Positions 5,801 through 11,420 of a stretch of 11,420 nt of DNA are shown piece by piece (positions within the stretch are counted from its first letter, which is position 1; each line of letters starts with the position of its first letter). Below the pieces are notes generated by a model. That model was given only the letters and a program-made list of their open reading frames with translations, was not told where the DNA came from and ran no database searches. This DNA is from Cyclostephanos tholiformis. Taxonomy: Eukaryota; Bacillariophyta; Thalassiosirophyceae; Thalassiosirales; Thalassiosiraceae. Made by a program: the position numbers and the translations under genes. Where the stretch lies: contig JALLPB010004078.1 in the NCBI GenBank assembly GCA_036939975.1, positions 1-11,420 of the forward strand. The letters are read 5' to 3'.

Positions 5801-8395
5801 GAGAGTTTATGTCCCGCATTTGATGGATCACCCAACCCGAACATTTTTCGGTCACGTTTTGGGGTGGAATTTATTGACGAGGGTCATACACGCATTCGCG
5901 CAATTTCGCCCTTCGAATTCACATCCTGTTTCGGCCTCACCGACCAATTGCGTTATCGTTTATCACAACATGTGAATTGGTTTGCGTTGGACGCTGGTAT
6001 TCCAGCGCTCACATCGACATGGATCTTCGATCACATCCACGAGCGCTTGCTTGCGATACGAGATGCTAACACGGAAGTATTTCCACCCGACCACTATGCT
6101 GCCCCCGCCGCTCATATTCAGGCAATGGTCGGCGGCGTGGTGGCTACTAGGATCCCCAGTCGTTCTCGCTGGATCCAGGCCATTGCTTCGGACCCAGAGC
6201 TGTCTCTAATCAGAGACATTGTTGCCAACCCATCCACGTTATGCAACAAAGCCCTGGCCAACATCAATTATAATTACCACGCTGCTCTGCGTAAATCCTT
6301 GATCGTGTTGGAGGACGATATTTTAGTCTACCGTGAACCCCTGGCGGGGGGCGAATCGTATTCAAAACTCCAACTTGTTCCAGCAGAGTTCCGAAATATA
6401 TTATTCATCGCATTCCACACGAATCCCGTCGGTGGACACCTCAACGCATATCGGACGCTACATCGCATGCGCCTCCGTTATTACTGGCCTGGGATGTACT
6501 CCTACATCAAGCGCATGTGCGCCGCATGCCCCGGGTGCGCCCTTTCCAACCCAACAAAGGCCAAATCTAGCGAATTAGTATACAACTTTCCTATCGAAGC
6601 GCCGTTTATGGTATTGCACGTCGACGCTTACATGGCAGGAGCGCACTCTGGTTTCGAAGGTTCCGAGACATACATTGTTGCTTGTTGTGGCATGTGCACG
6701 TTTGGCACTCTGGAACCCGTCACCGGGGCCAATTCTACAACGTTTGCTTCCGCCATAATGAAAATTCAATTGCGTTACGGATTTTGTCATACCATCGTCC
6801 TCGACAAAGACTCAAAATTTTTTGGCGTCTGCAGAGAAGCCCTGGATTTGTTGAAGATCAACTGTCACGTCCTGTCGGGCGACAACCACAACCCCATGTT
6901 GGTGGAACGGCTTTGCCGGTACTTCAACAAAGGGTTGACTATTATGTGCAATGAACGAGAAACGGTGAGGGTTGCGTTAGAGTCATTGCTGCTTCTGTTG
7001 TACGCATGGAACTCCTGCCCCGTACCCGGGACCGATATCTCTCGGAGCTTAGTTGCAGTTGGACGGGAGTTCGCTTTCCCCATCGATTTTTCCGCTGGCA
7101 AGCATTGGCAGCTCACATCCTCCCCTGCTACTGTTGAGAGTTATTCCAAACAGCTGGCATCACGTTTAAGTGCATGCCGCGAGATCGCAACATTACTCGT
7201 GCGGGAGCATCGTGAGTGGCATCGGGCCCTTATCAATTCCAGACGAAAAGACCCGCGCATCTATTCCCCCGGCGACATCGTCTTTGCCCGACGAGCCACA
7301 CGTTCAAACGCCTCCCGCGAGAGAGTAGGCAAATTGGAATACAAATTCACTGGCCCTTGGAGGGTGTTAGAGTCATTACACGGCGGCTCGTATTCATTGG
7401 AGCATTGCCTCACTCCGGCTCGCAAGGAAAAAAAGCATGCTTCGGATCTCACCCCTTACCCGCCGGAACTCGTTCCCTTCCAACCAATCGATGGTGCCGA
7501 CACGCGCTACGGCCAGCTCTATCGCCCTATCGGCGCTAATCCGTTCATCGAGGCTGGCCTCAGAGGGTTTGATCCCCCTGCTCCCTTCCGTCCAGAAAAT
7601 TTATTTTTGGATGTCGGTGACCCTCATGACTTCCGCTGGCCCACATTAGCCGAACTTAATGATGAATTGGACCCGTACCCGTGGCGTAATGACGACGAGC
7701 GCCGCAGCATCATGTCTGACGAGCCGCCGTTCGCCCCGCCGATCATGTACAACGGGCCCCCACCATCGCCGCCAGAACTCGCTGACGCGTCATCGACTCC
7801 ACCGACCATCGTGGAGCTTGCCCCTCGCATCATTGCGAGTACAGACAAGTTATTCTTTATTGCTCATGGCATCGGCGACGGGAAGAGTGAGTGGCGCTTG
7901 GTGCGCGTGGCTTTCGCCACCTCAATCTCCCTTTACCCATCTGCCCTTCAGGATGGGCGCTTCCTGGTGGAATTCTACGTAGCACACCCATCCGACGTGC
8001 GTTACAATGCAACAAACCAACGTTTTTGGTTGCAGTATCACCCCCGCGATTGTGTTTCACAGAGTCACCTGGACGTTCACCTCATCTCACCATCCGATAC
8101 ATCGGAGGACCGCGCGACACGCCATAATTTACTTCCTCTTTGTCGATGGGTTAATTTGACCCACTCTGACACGTATATACACGGCCCATTCGACTTCGCC
8201 ATCATAAATGGTCGAAAAACGAGGGACCGTATTGATTTGGAAGCATGGCAGGCGCTTGTCGCCAAATCCTCGCTGTTCAGCAATCCCACACCTCGCTTTG
8301 ACCTTCCATCTTATTCCATCCATGTGGACCGTGGAATCCATACCACTTATCAGTTGCCAGCGAGCTTGCGCATCAATCCGCATGAAGATACATAA
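2879..8395 (+). CDS. pol: ORF2: Pol polyprotein (RT, RNase H, methyltransferase-like domain, integrase, C-terminal extension)
   Basis: The frame is open from 2792 to TAA at 8393-8395. No ATG occurs before codon 146, already inside the RT region, so the given start (a TTG) is only a numbering origin; residue 1 here is that codon. Reverse transcriptase spans about 80-430: FCVNYIPLN (192-200), FDAPMGYHQI with Asp230, catalytic IVDD (305-308, Ile instead of Tyr) and the thumb motif after WPTP (374). RNase H spans about 450-600: Asp458, Glu524, Asp549 and Asp590/592. Residues 719-1060 are an extra domain, listed separately. Integrase has a zinc finger His1180-X6-His1187-X29-Cys1217-X2-Cys1220, catalytic Asp1249, Asp1309 and Glu1343 (D-X59-D-X33-E), and the GPY/F-like FTGPWRV (1490-1496). 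A proline-rich linker (about 1603-1650) leads to a C-terminal domain of about 180 residues. A basic stretch near the start (PRSRKKAR) could be a nuclear signal. The protein makes cDNA in the particle and integrates it in the nucleus; cleavage would come from the ORF1 protease. The ORF is intact and unusually long for a gypsy Pol. Confidence 0.9.
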   Translation: MPSPIRVAPKTKPRSRKKARNVFYDDRGFPDESDAYDALLHSIDGGVILRKTKYPPPPIDADDPSFCVQYSEELHGEKLRADVDVSHLPPDHAIALLDTIKQYWCVFDERGTFTPVKCYQCVIDTGTAAPIAIKKILYGPRETPIMRKSIAALEKVGQIRQIHDGPWLFKALLAPKPHQEHVRDIDDFVWRFCVNYIPLNQVTRQIAYPIPRCDMAVESDFGGRYIWLFDAPMGYHQISVSPDSQEKLAFQGPDAIKWTYNVMPFGPTNGPATFITMIHDMDSIWKRLATDSGIQVGQSVGTSIIVDDIFSWATNFKLALRYIECQLRICKSYRLTLNLRKSRFFPQRLEFVGIDVSPDGNRPAMSKHDLLTHWPTPVYVRDVASFVGFVQFYSKFIPYFEVRVEPLREIMQREYTELVGDMWTPHARATFDDLRHAILCDPCLRRFNPGRLTVLRTDFSSKGFGYVVCQAADDDVSLALASQFMSGNGFHFLTKNDSGILYPVAFGSRRTRGNEKHLHSYLGEGFCGDWAMNKVRHMCYGRRFVWVTDCYAVKFILSYDGANQAVLRLQMRLMGWDVDIVHRTNNHLVDADYWSRLDADLCYDPSFRQYLHIVHDLRKSHPPPTTLPMRDVNMPYYRGPRIPVEHCPPGTSTEIDDRGIDYPATALATQIVTSQEIGPQSLCIHALRFGRWPASSPIPSIRALYNNELPALAYSATNFSWAVYGFNSGHFFSTVEKRRLPFHVVLACDPFEYGRALLHEFSTCVSIFPSASALLDHIRSSGNQAPLDGYLIHSHRYQTTEPATTFWTIQASIVTQLRLIRRLNVFLAFVHPDHDNRSVSKFVNQLSAAGWVITKLDCSFPDYGDSVVGIAHLIVGVHESTQSHTKAMSFRVPPSPAPLPISAYIWEGFNKAEYSISFAKDDDSFATDANNGMMATLPTPSVLASIQKGLHPIYYLHHKGSNQSILAGAAVLSLESLCPAFDGSPNPNIFRSRFGVEFIDEGHTRIRAISPFEFTSCFGLTDQLRYRLSQHVNWFALDAGIPALTSTWIFDHIHERLLAIRDANTEVFPPDHYAAPAAHIQAMVGGVVATRIPSRSRWIQAIASDPELSLIRDIVANPSTLCNKALANINYNYHAALRKSLIVLEDDILVYREPLAGGESYSKLQLVPAEFRNILFIAFHTNPVGGHLNAYRTLHRMRLRYYWPGMYSYIKRMCAACPGCALSNPTKAKSSELVYNFPIEAPFMVLHVDAYMAGAHSGFEGSETYIVACCGMCTFGTLEPVTGANSTTFASAIMKIQLRYGFCHTIVLDKDSKFFGVCREALDLLKINCHVLSGDNHNPMLVERLCRYFNKGLTIMCNERETVRVALESLLLLLYAWNSCPVPGTDISRSLVAVGREFAFPIDFSAGKHWQLTSSPATVESYSKQLASRLSACREIATLLVREHREWHRALINSRRKDPRIYSPGDIVFARRATRSNASRERVGKLEYKFTGPWRVLESLHGGSYSLEHCLTPARKEKKHASDLTPYPPELVPFQPIDGADTRYGQLYRPIGANPFIEAGLRGFDPPAPFRPENLFLDVGDPHDFRWPTLAELNDELDPYPWRNDDERRSIMSDEPPFAPPIMYNGPPPSPPELADASSTPPTIVELAPRIIASTDKLFFIAHGIGDGKSEWRLVRVAFATSISLYPSALQDGRFLVEFYVAHPSDVRYNATNQRFWLQYHPRDCVSQSHLDVHLISPSDTSEDRATRHNLLPLCRWVNLTHSDTYIHGPFDFAIINGRKTRDRIDLEAWQALVAKSSLFSNPTPRFDLPSYSIHVDRGIHTTYQLPASLRINPHEDT
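5033..6058 (+). other. Region of pol encoding a degenerate C5-cytosine DNA methyltransferase-like domain
   Basis: Residues 719-1060 of ORF2 lie between RNase H and the integrase zinc finger, where gypsy elements normally have only a short linker. They match the methyltransferase motif order. Motif I-like YGFNSGHFF (724-732) is followed by LACDPF (Asp749), in the place of the acidic residue that contacts the cofactor ribose. The motif IV position is DGYLIHSHRY (788-797), where active enzymes have Pro-Cys. The motif VI position is LNVFLAFVHP (823-832), where ENV is expected. A VIII-like segment is PDYGDSVVG (861-869). IX-like is RAISPFEF (1007-1014) with Glu1013, and X-like is DAGIPAL (1038-1044), where GNxVP is expected. 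Spacing is close to that of a minimal enzyme such as M.HhaI: about 65 residues I to IV, 35 IV to VI, 245 IV to X. The catalytic residues are gone, so I infer a fold kept for DNA or protein binding, not methylation. Homology is judged by eye and is not proven. Confidence 0.5.
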
Positions 8396-8649
8396 ATGTT
8401 TGGACTGTAGATAGAACAAAAGGTTCTACGCCTCCATCATTTACCCCCCCAAATTTTTTTTTTTTTTTTTTGGCAACATACGTCGTTTCCAACGATTGTC
8501 AGTGCCATATTTTTAATCCACATGGATAGCCAACAGCATCAGACTATTTGGCGAGGATAGAGCAGTGCCAACATTTGAGTCTCCTTCGCGGCTGATATTA
8601 GTCCCTCATGCTGTTTGACTCGGATTCCTCGTCTTCTAATTTAGGGTCA
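8396..8649 (+). other. Noncoding region after pol, including C7-A3-T18 tract
   Basis: No gene is visible. Right after the pol stop is a small inverted repeat (TAGAAC, 5-nt loop, GTTCTA; 8412-8428) containing the purine-rich AGAACAAAAGG (8413-8423), one candidate polypurine tract. Then come seven C, three A and eighteen T (8444-8471). A second purine-rich stretch, GGCGAGGATAGAGCAG (8551-8566), precedes a TG at 8567 and is another candidate for the tract before an LTR start. Because the left end of the 5' LTR is outside the window, part of this region could belong to the 3' LTR. Confidence 0.5.
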
Positions 8650-8651
8650 CT

Positions 8652-8673
8652 TAAGAGTGCAGCTGCACTCTTA
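8652..8673. repeat. Perfect 22-bp palindrome in the LTR region
   Basis: TAAGAGTGCAG (8652-8662) is followed directly by its exact reverse complement (8663-8673), with no spacer. It could be a site for a dimeric DNA-binding protein or an integrase recognition feature close to the LTR start. Function is not known. Confidence 0.75.
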
Positions 8674-8721
8674 TCAGCAATTCGGGACTCCCAATCACGG
8701 ACGAAGGCCAGACGCCATCAA

Positions 8722-8759
8722 GGTGTCAGAGGTGACACCACGGTGTCAGGGATGACACC
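8722..8759. repeat. Two tandem hairpins with TGACACC/GGTGTCA arms in the LTR
   Basis: GGTGTCA-GAGG-TGACACC (8722-8739) and GGTGTCA-GGGA-TGACACC (8742-8759) are 20-bp-spaced repeats; each is a 7-bp stem with a 4-nt loop, and together they give four copies of the half-site. A further TTAGTCATCA at 8761-8770 resembles a bZIP-type site. They lie about 30 bp upstream of the polyadenylation-signal candidate, in the part of an LTR where enhancers are found. The regulatory role is inference. Confidence 0.6.
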
Positions 8760-8789
8760 ATTAGTCATCAGTCTAGCGAAGAGTAGCAA

Positions 8790-8795
8790 AATAAA
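8790..8795 (+). terminator. Polyadenylation signal candidate AATAAA in 3' LTR
   Basis: AATAAA lies 36 nt before the LTR end and would direct cleavage of the retrotransposon RNA around 8805-8825, leaving a very short U5. The same hexamer at 14-19 in the 5' LTR would have to be bypassed, or lie upstream of the transcription start. Confidence 0.4.
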
Positions 8796-8831
8796 CTAGG
8801 CCAGAATTCTTCCCAACGCTCTTCTCTTAAG

Positions 8832-10940
8832 AAGCACACTCTGCAAAAAGACAAGGTCTTGAGCAGCCACATACACATCGTCAACTTAGAAAATTGTGAA
8901 TAGCGCCGCAATTGTGTGAACCAACTCCCCTTTGTCCGCCATGTCCAAGTTTGCACAGACAATCCTATGCCACTCCCTGACCATGGCGTCGACACTACTA
9001 TTGAACAGTATTGCCAACAGGGGGCCACCCTGTGTGATGCCATGACCTGACTTAAAAGGGACCCCTTAGTTAAGGCATGACATACATTCGTAGCCTCATC
9101 CCAAAAGTGCCAGATGAGTTGCCTCATGTTTGGCCTGACCCCATATTCCCCCAATAGCTGTAGACATTGTTCCCGGTCCATCGTGTCGAAAGCCTTTGTA
9201 AGATCAACGAACACTCCGTAAAATGGGGATTGTTCAATGTGGGCAAGCTGCTGAGTCAGCTTCGCCTCAATCACGGCCGTGTCTGTCCCCCGTTGGTTGC
9301 AACAGCCATGGAGGCTGTTGTGGAGAACGATGGCTTCAAGCCAATGATCCATCACTTGTTCAATAACTTTCCAGATTGGTTTGAGTAACCCAATCCCGCA
9401 ATATCCGCCTCTACCTTTTGGGACGAGGACAGTAATTACCCACCCGAGTTGGGGGGGAATACAACCTTCGTCCCAAACCGTCTGCACAAGTTTGGTGAGG
9501 GTGCACCACTTGTCACCCGTTGTTGTGTTTACGCTCTCTGACTCCTCCTCCTTCCTCATCCCCTGCAGCCAATCCTTGAGGTGCTCCGTCTTCATCTGGG
9601 ATGCTCCCGCACTTCTTCTGTTCAAGAGTTCCAACACGGTGGTTTGAATCTTGCCATTGGTGGGCGTATTGTCCCGAACAAAAAAAGAGATTCTCCCCGA
9701 CATGTATCAGGAGACGCGGGAAGTCGCACCTCCAGTAGAGGTCAATTCTCTCCACAGTCTGCCAATCCATTGTCTGAAAACATGGGCGGCTTGGGTGTCG
9801 GTTGCAGACCGATACCATCCTTTCAGGTGGCGGAATGCCTCTTGGATGTTCCCCCCAGCAATTTCATGAGATATCATCTCACCAACGTGCTTCATCCTCG
9901 CGTCCATGTCCGTGCGGAGTGATTTCCGCACTTCCCGCTGCATCGCGCTAGCTTCGAGGCGGTGGAGTTGCCCGGCTTGGCGGAGTGACGTGTGCCACTT
10001 TATCAGCTGCCAAGTCATGTTGCTCACCCAATCTTTGCAATCCCTGCGTTATGTAGCTGGTTCGATGCAAGTGGCTGTCATCGTCTTGAAAGCAGATGTC
10101 AGCTCATTGTGCGGCCCTGTGGGGAGTTGCAATGGAAGTCGCTGTCACTGTTTTTGATAGGATTTTAGCGGTCTGACCCTCCCACGTCAAATAGTTGCGG
10201 TGATGGCCCGATGGTTGGAATCGTGATACCAAGGCCATTGGAAGCCGACCATCCGAAATCGTTGCACGTCCCCCTACCATGCCATGATATAATCAGGCTG
10301 GGAATAATGCATCCTCCCCTCCCGCTTGTGTTGCCAAGTCCAATGCACCCTGTTTTGCAGCCGTTTTGGACGCCATGGGGCAAACCGCCTCAACATGTCA
10401 ATCAAATTGATCTCATTGAGGAGGTCGACGATCTGCTCCTCCCATTTGTCGCTGGGGTCACAAAAATCGATATTCAACTCCTCCAAAATGATCGGGATGC
10501 ATCCATCGGGGCATGCATCCCAAGCCTATTGTAAGTCCTCCACCCCCATGATGTTGTTGGGGGGGATGTATACTCCCATGCAATGATATCACTCATTGCC
10601 CGTCACTAGCTGATAGGTGAGGAGGTTTGGCGTAAAAATTTGTGTCGCCTCCACCTCCACACCAGGATGATTCTCTCTCCACAACGGGCAATCCCCCCCT
10701 GATGTGGGCTTGCCGCCTGGATGAGAGAACGTTGTATCCAGATGTGATATGGGGATAACGATCATCCATTATCTTCATCTCCGTCAAAACTGCAACATCC
10801 ACACCCATCTGCGTTAACCCTTTGGTTGCAGAAGCCAATCCTGCATTCTGGCCGCAGCTTATGTTCCATGCTGTTATCAAAAAGGTCCCCCAACCCCCCA
10901 AAGTAGGGGGCACTGAAGACATCAACATTGGATCCGCCAT
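8832..10940 (-). pseudogene. Decayed LINE-type (non-LTR) retrotransposon ORF: AP-like endonuclease plus reverse transcriptase, truncated by the LTR element
   Basis: Reading from right to left, an ATG at 10940 (in-frame TAA at 10947-10949 upstream) opens an endonuclease with an N-terminal AWNISCG and TEMK, the usual catalytic Glu region. A frame break near 10685 follows. From there one frame runs to about 9740 with GVYIPPN, LNIDF, SQPDYI and SNHRA, all AP-endonuclease signatures, then a helical linker. That frame carries stops at 10589, 10526, 10274, 10187, 10145 and 10049. Two frame breaks near 9750 and 9685 (at a T-run) lead into the RT: GASQMKTEHLKDWL, then VFVDLTKAFDTMD with catalytic Asp at 9203-9205. 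A further break near 9065 is followed by GITQGGPL. The catalytic box reads F-stop-V-D-D, with TAA at 8886-8888 in place of Tyr. Coding similarity persists to 8832, where the gypsy LTR cuts it; the rest of the RT should lie left of the window. It cannot make a working protein. Any poly(A) end is not visible. Confidence 0.85.
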
Positions 10941-11170
10941 GATTGGTTACCCCGGTTTGGGATAAATAAAGCATAGGCAGACGGCATCAGAATTTTTGTA
11001 TTTAGGTACATAAATACGTGTATGTATATAGGGGTAACCGACACACAAAGTTTGTCTCGGTTCAGCTATTTTGCTATTGTGTGTTGGCCCCGACATGCAT
11101 GTTGGGTCCAAATTGGCGACAAATTGACACTTTGCTGACATGTTGCCAACATGTTGCTGACATTTCCAGC
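10941..11170. other. Noncoding stretch upstream of the LINE ORF
   Basis: No gene is supported here. It may contain the 5' untranslated end of the LINE and the junction with the older sequence to the right, but I see no target-site duplication. Bases 10975-11035 are AT-rich with TATA-like runs; 11084-11163 hold palindromes, listed separately. Confidence 0.5.
11084..11163. repeat. Cluster of short palindromes and a direct repeat
   Basis: An imperfect 28-bp palindrome (11084-11111, two mismatched pairs) is centred on ACATGCATGT. A 15-bp palindrome CATGTTG-C-CAACATG lies at 11139-11153. A 10-bp direct repeat TTGCTGACAT occurs at 11132-11141 and 11154-11163, flanking most of that palindrome. It could be a transposon end or a protein-binding region; there is no proof of either. 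Confidence 0.45.
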
Positions 11171-11420
11171 TAAGATTCCCAGTACCAAAAATACATAAGA
11201 GAGACTATGTTAACTGGGGGTACTAGAGCGACAGCAAGAGTCTGATTGGGCGTCGCCATCATTCATAGTACCAAAGAAAAATGGAACCATATGCTTTCTT
11301 AGCAATTTTCGGGAAGTAACTAAAAGGATAGTTAGGACTCCTTTTCCGATCCCCAAAATAAGCATGGTATTGCAGGAGCTCGAAGGATTCTCCTATGCAA
11401 CAGCCCTTGATTTAAACATG
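11170..11420 (+). pseudogene. Broken fragment of a second, different gypsy-type reverse transcriptase (runs off window)
   Basis: Frame 1 gives FPVPKIHK at 11176-11199, then the similarity jumps to another frame as ERLC (11199-11210), a TAA stop (11211-11213), and LGVLERQQESDWASP onward. From 11268 it reads VPKKNGT, FREVTKRI, FPIPK and ATALDLN up to the window end. These are the conserved N-terminal RT blocks of Ty3/gypsy elements just before and into motif A (Asp of ALDLN). They differ from the matching blocks of the complete element in this window (FCVNYIPLN, FDAPMGYHQI), so it comes from another lineage. One frameshift and one stop in 250 bp mark it as a relic. It shares the + orientation but is separated from the gypsy element by the LINE. 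Confidence 0.8.

Larger units (their letters stand above)
1..8831 (+). mobile_element. Ty3/gypsy-type LTR retrotransposon, 5' LTR cut by window edge
   Basis: The element is bounded on the right by the end of its 3' LTR at 8831 and runs off the left edge inside its 5' LTR. Order: LTR end, primer-binding-site candidate, leader, ORF1 (Gag plus protease), a 170-260 nt spacer, ORF2 (RT, RNase H, extra domain, integrase, C-terminal extension), 3' noncoding region, 3' LTR. RT before RNase H before integrase is the Ty3/gypsy order, not the copia order. Both long ORFs are free of stops and the visible LTR ends are identical over 55 bp, so I infer a recent insertion that may still be competent. It sits inside a LINE pseudogene of opposite orientation, whose coding sequence resumes at 8832. 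The target-site duplication cannot be tested because the left junction is outside the window; the flank to compare is AAGCA at 8832-8836. Confidence 0.9.
8650..8831 (+). repeat. 3' LTR (end firm, start uncertain)
   Basis: The right end is set by the 55-bp identity with the 5' LTR and by LINE coding sequence resuming at 8832. For the left end I chose 8650 because CTTAAGAG (8650-8657) is the inverse of the last eight bases, CTCTTAAG (8824-8831), and LTR ends are normally short inverted repeats; that gives 182 bp. The drawbacks are that the ends are not TG...CA and no good polypurine tract lies just before 8650. Starts near 8424 or 8567 remain possible (408 or 265 bp). Confidence 0.5.

Noticed and set aside
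8722..8759. Twin hairpins as a CRISPR-like array or tRNA-like structure
   Set aside because: There are only two units, with no spacers of even length, in a eukaryotic LTR; no cloverleaf can be drawn.
8768..8831. C-terminal end of a 311-residue - strand ORF (8768-9703) reading through the LTR
   Set aside because: The last residues are antisense LTR sequence and the segment before them is out of the LINE frame; only the part from about 9065 to 9690 is true RT frame.
9167..9647. + strand ORFs of 70-90 residues opposite the LINE
   Set aside because: They are antisense to clear reverse transcriptase coding sequence and show no features of their own.

Overview
This looks like nuclear DNA of a eukaryotic microalga, most likely a diatom or related stramenopile. 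There are no prokaryotic operons and no host genes. The coding content is retrotransposon protein of the Ty3/gypsy and LINE types that I associate with diatom genomes; this is recognition from memory, not a search. The window is a stack of mobile elements of different ages.

Positions 1-8831 are a nearly complete, apparently young Ty3/gypsy-type LTR retrotransposon on the + strand. The first 55 bases are the end of the 5' LTR, cut by the window edge, and they recur without a mismatch at 8777-8831, the end of the 3' LTR. Inside are a primer-binding-site candidate, an 820-codon ORF1 (Gag with a zinc knuckle and an aspartic protease) and a huge ORF2 open to 8395 (reverse transcriptase, RNase H, a large extra domain, integrase, C-terminal extension). 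Both ORFs are uninterrupted. ORF1 makes the particle, processes the polyproteins and binds RNA; ORF2 copies the RNA and inserts the DNA.

The most interesting point lies between RNase H and integrase in ORF2. About 340 residues follow the motif order and spacing of a cytosine-C5 DNA methyltransferase (motifs I, IV, VI, VIII, IX, X) but lack the catalytic Pro-Cys and the Glu-Asn-Val motif. It reads as a captured, catalytically dead methyltransferase fold. A second peculiarity is the gag-pol junction. ORF2 has no ATG before the reverse transcriptase core, and the gag stop codon overlaps a consensus splice donor (GTGAGT) that would join gag to pol in frame through an acceptor at 2843-2844.

Positions 8832-10940 (- strand) are a decayed LINE: AP-like endonuclease, linker and reverse transcriptase, with several frameshifts and at least seven stops, one of them at the Tyr position of the catalytic box. 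It is interrupted exactly where the LTR element begins, so the gypsy element landed inside an already existing LINE. Positions 10941-11170 hold no gene but carry short palindromes. From about 11170 to the right edge there is a broken fragment of a different gypsy-type reverse transcriptase on the + strand.
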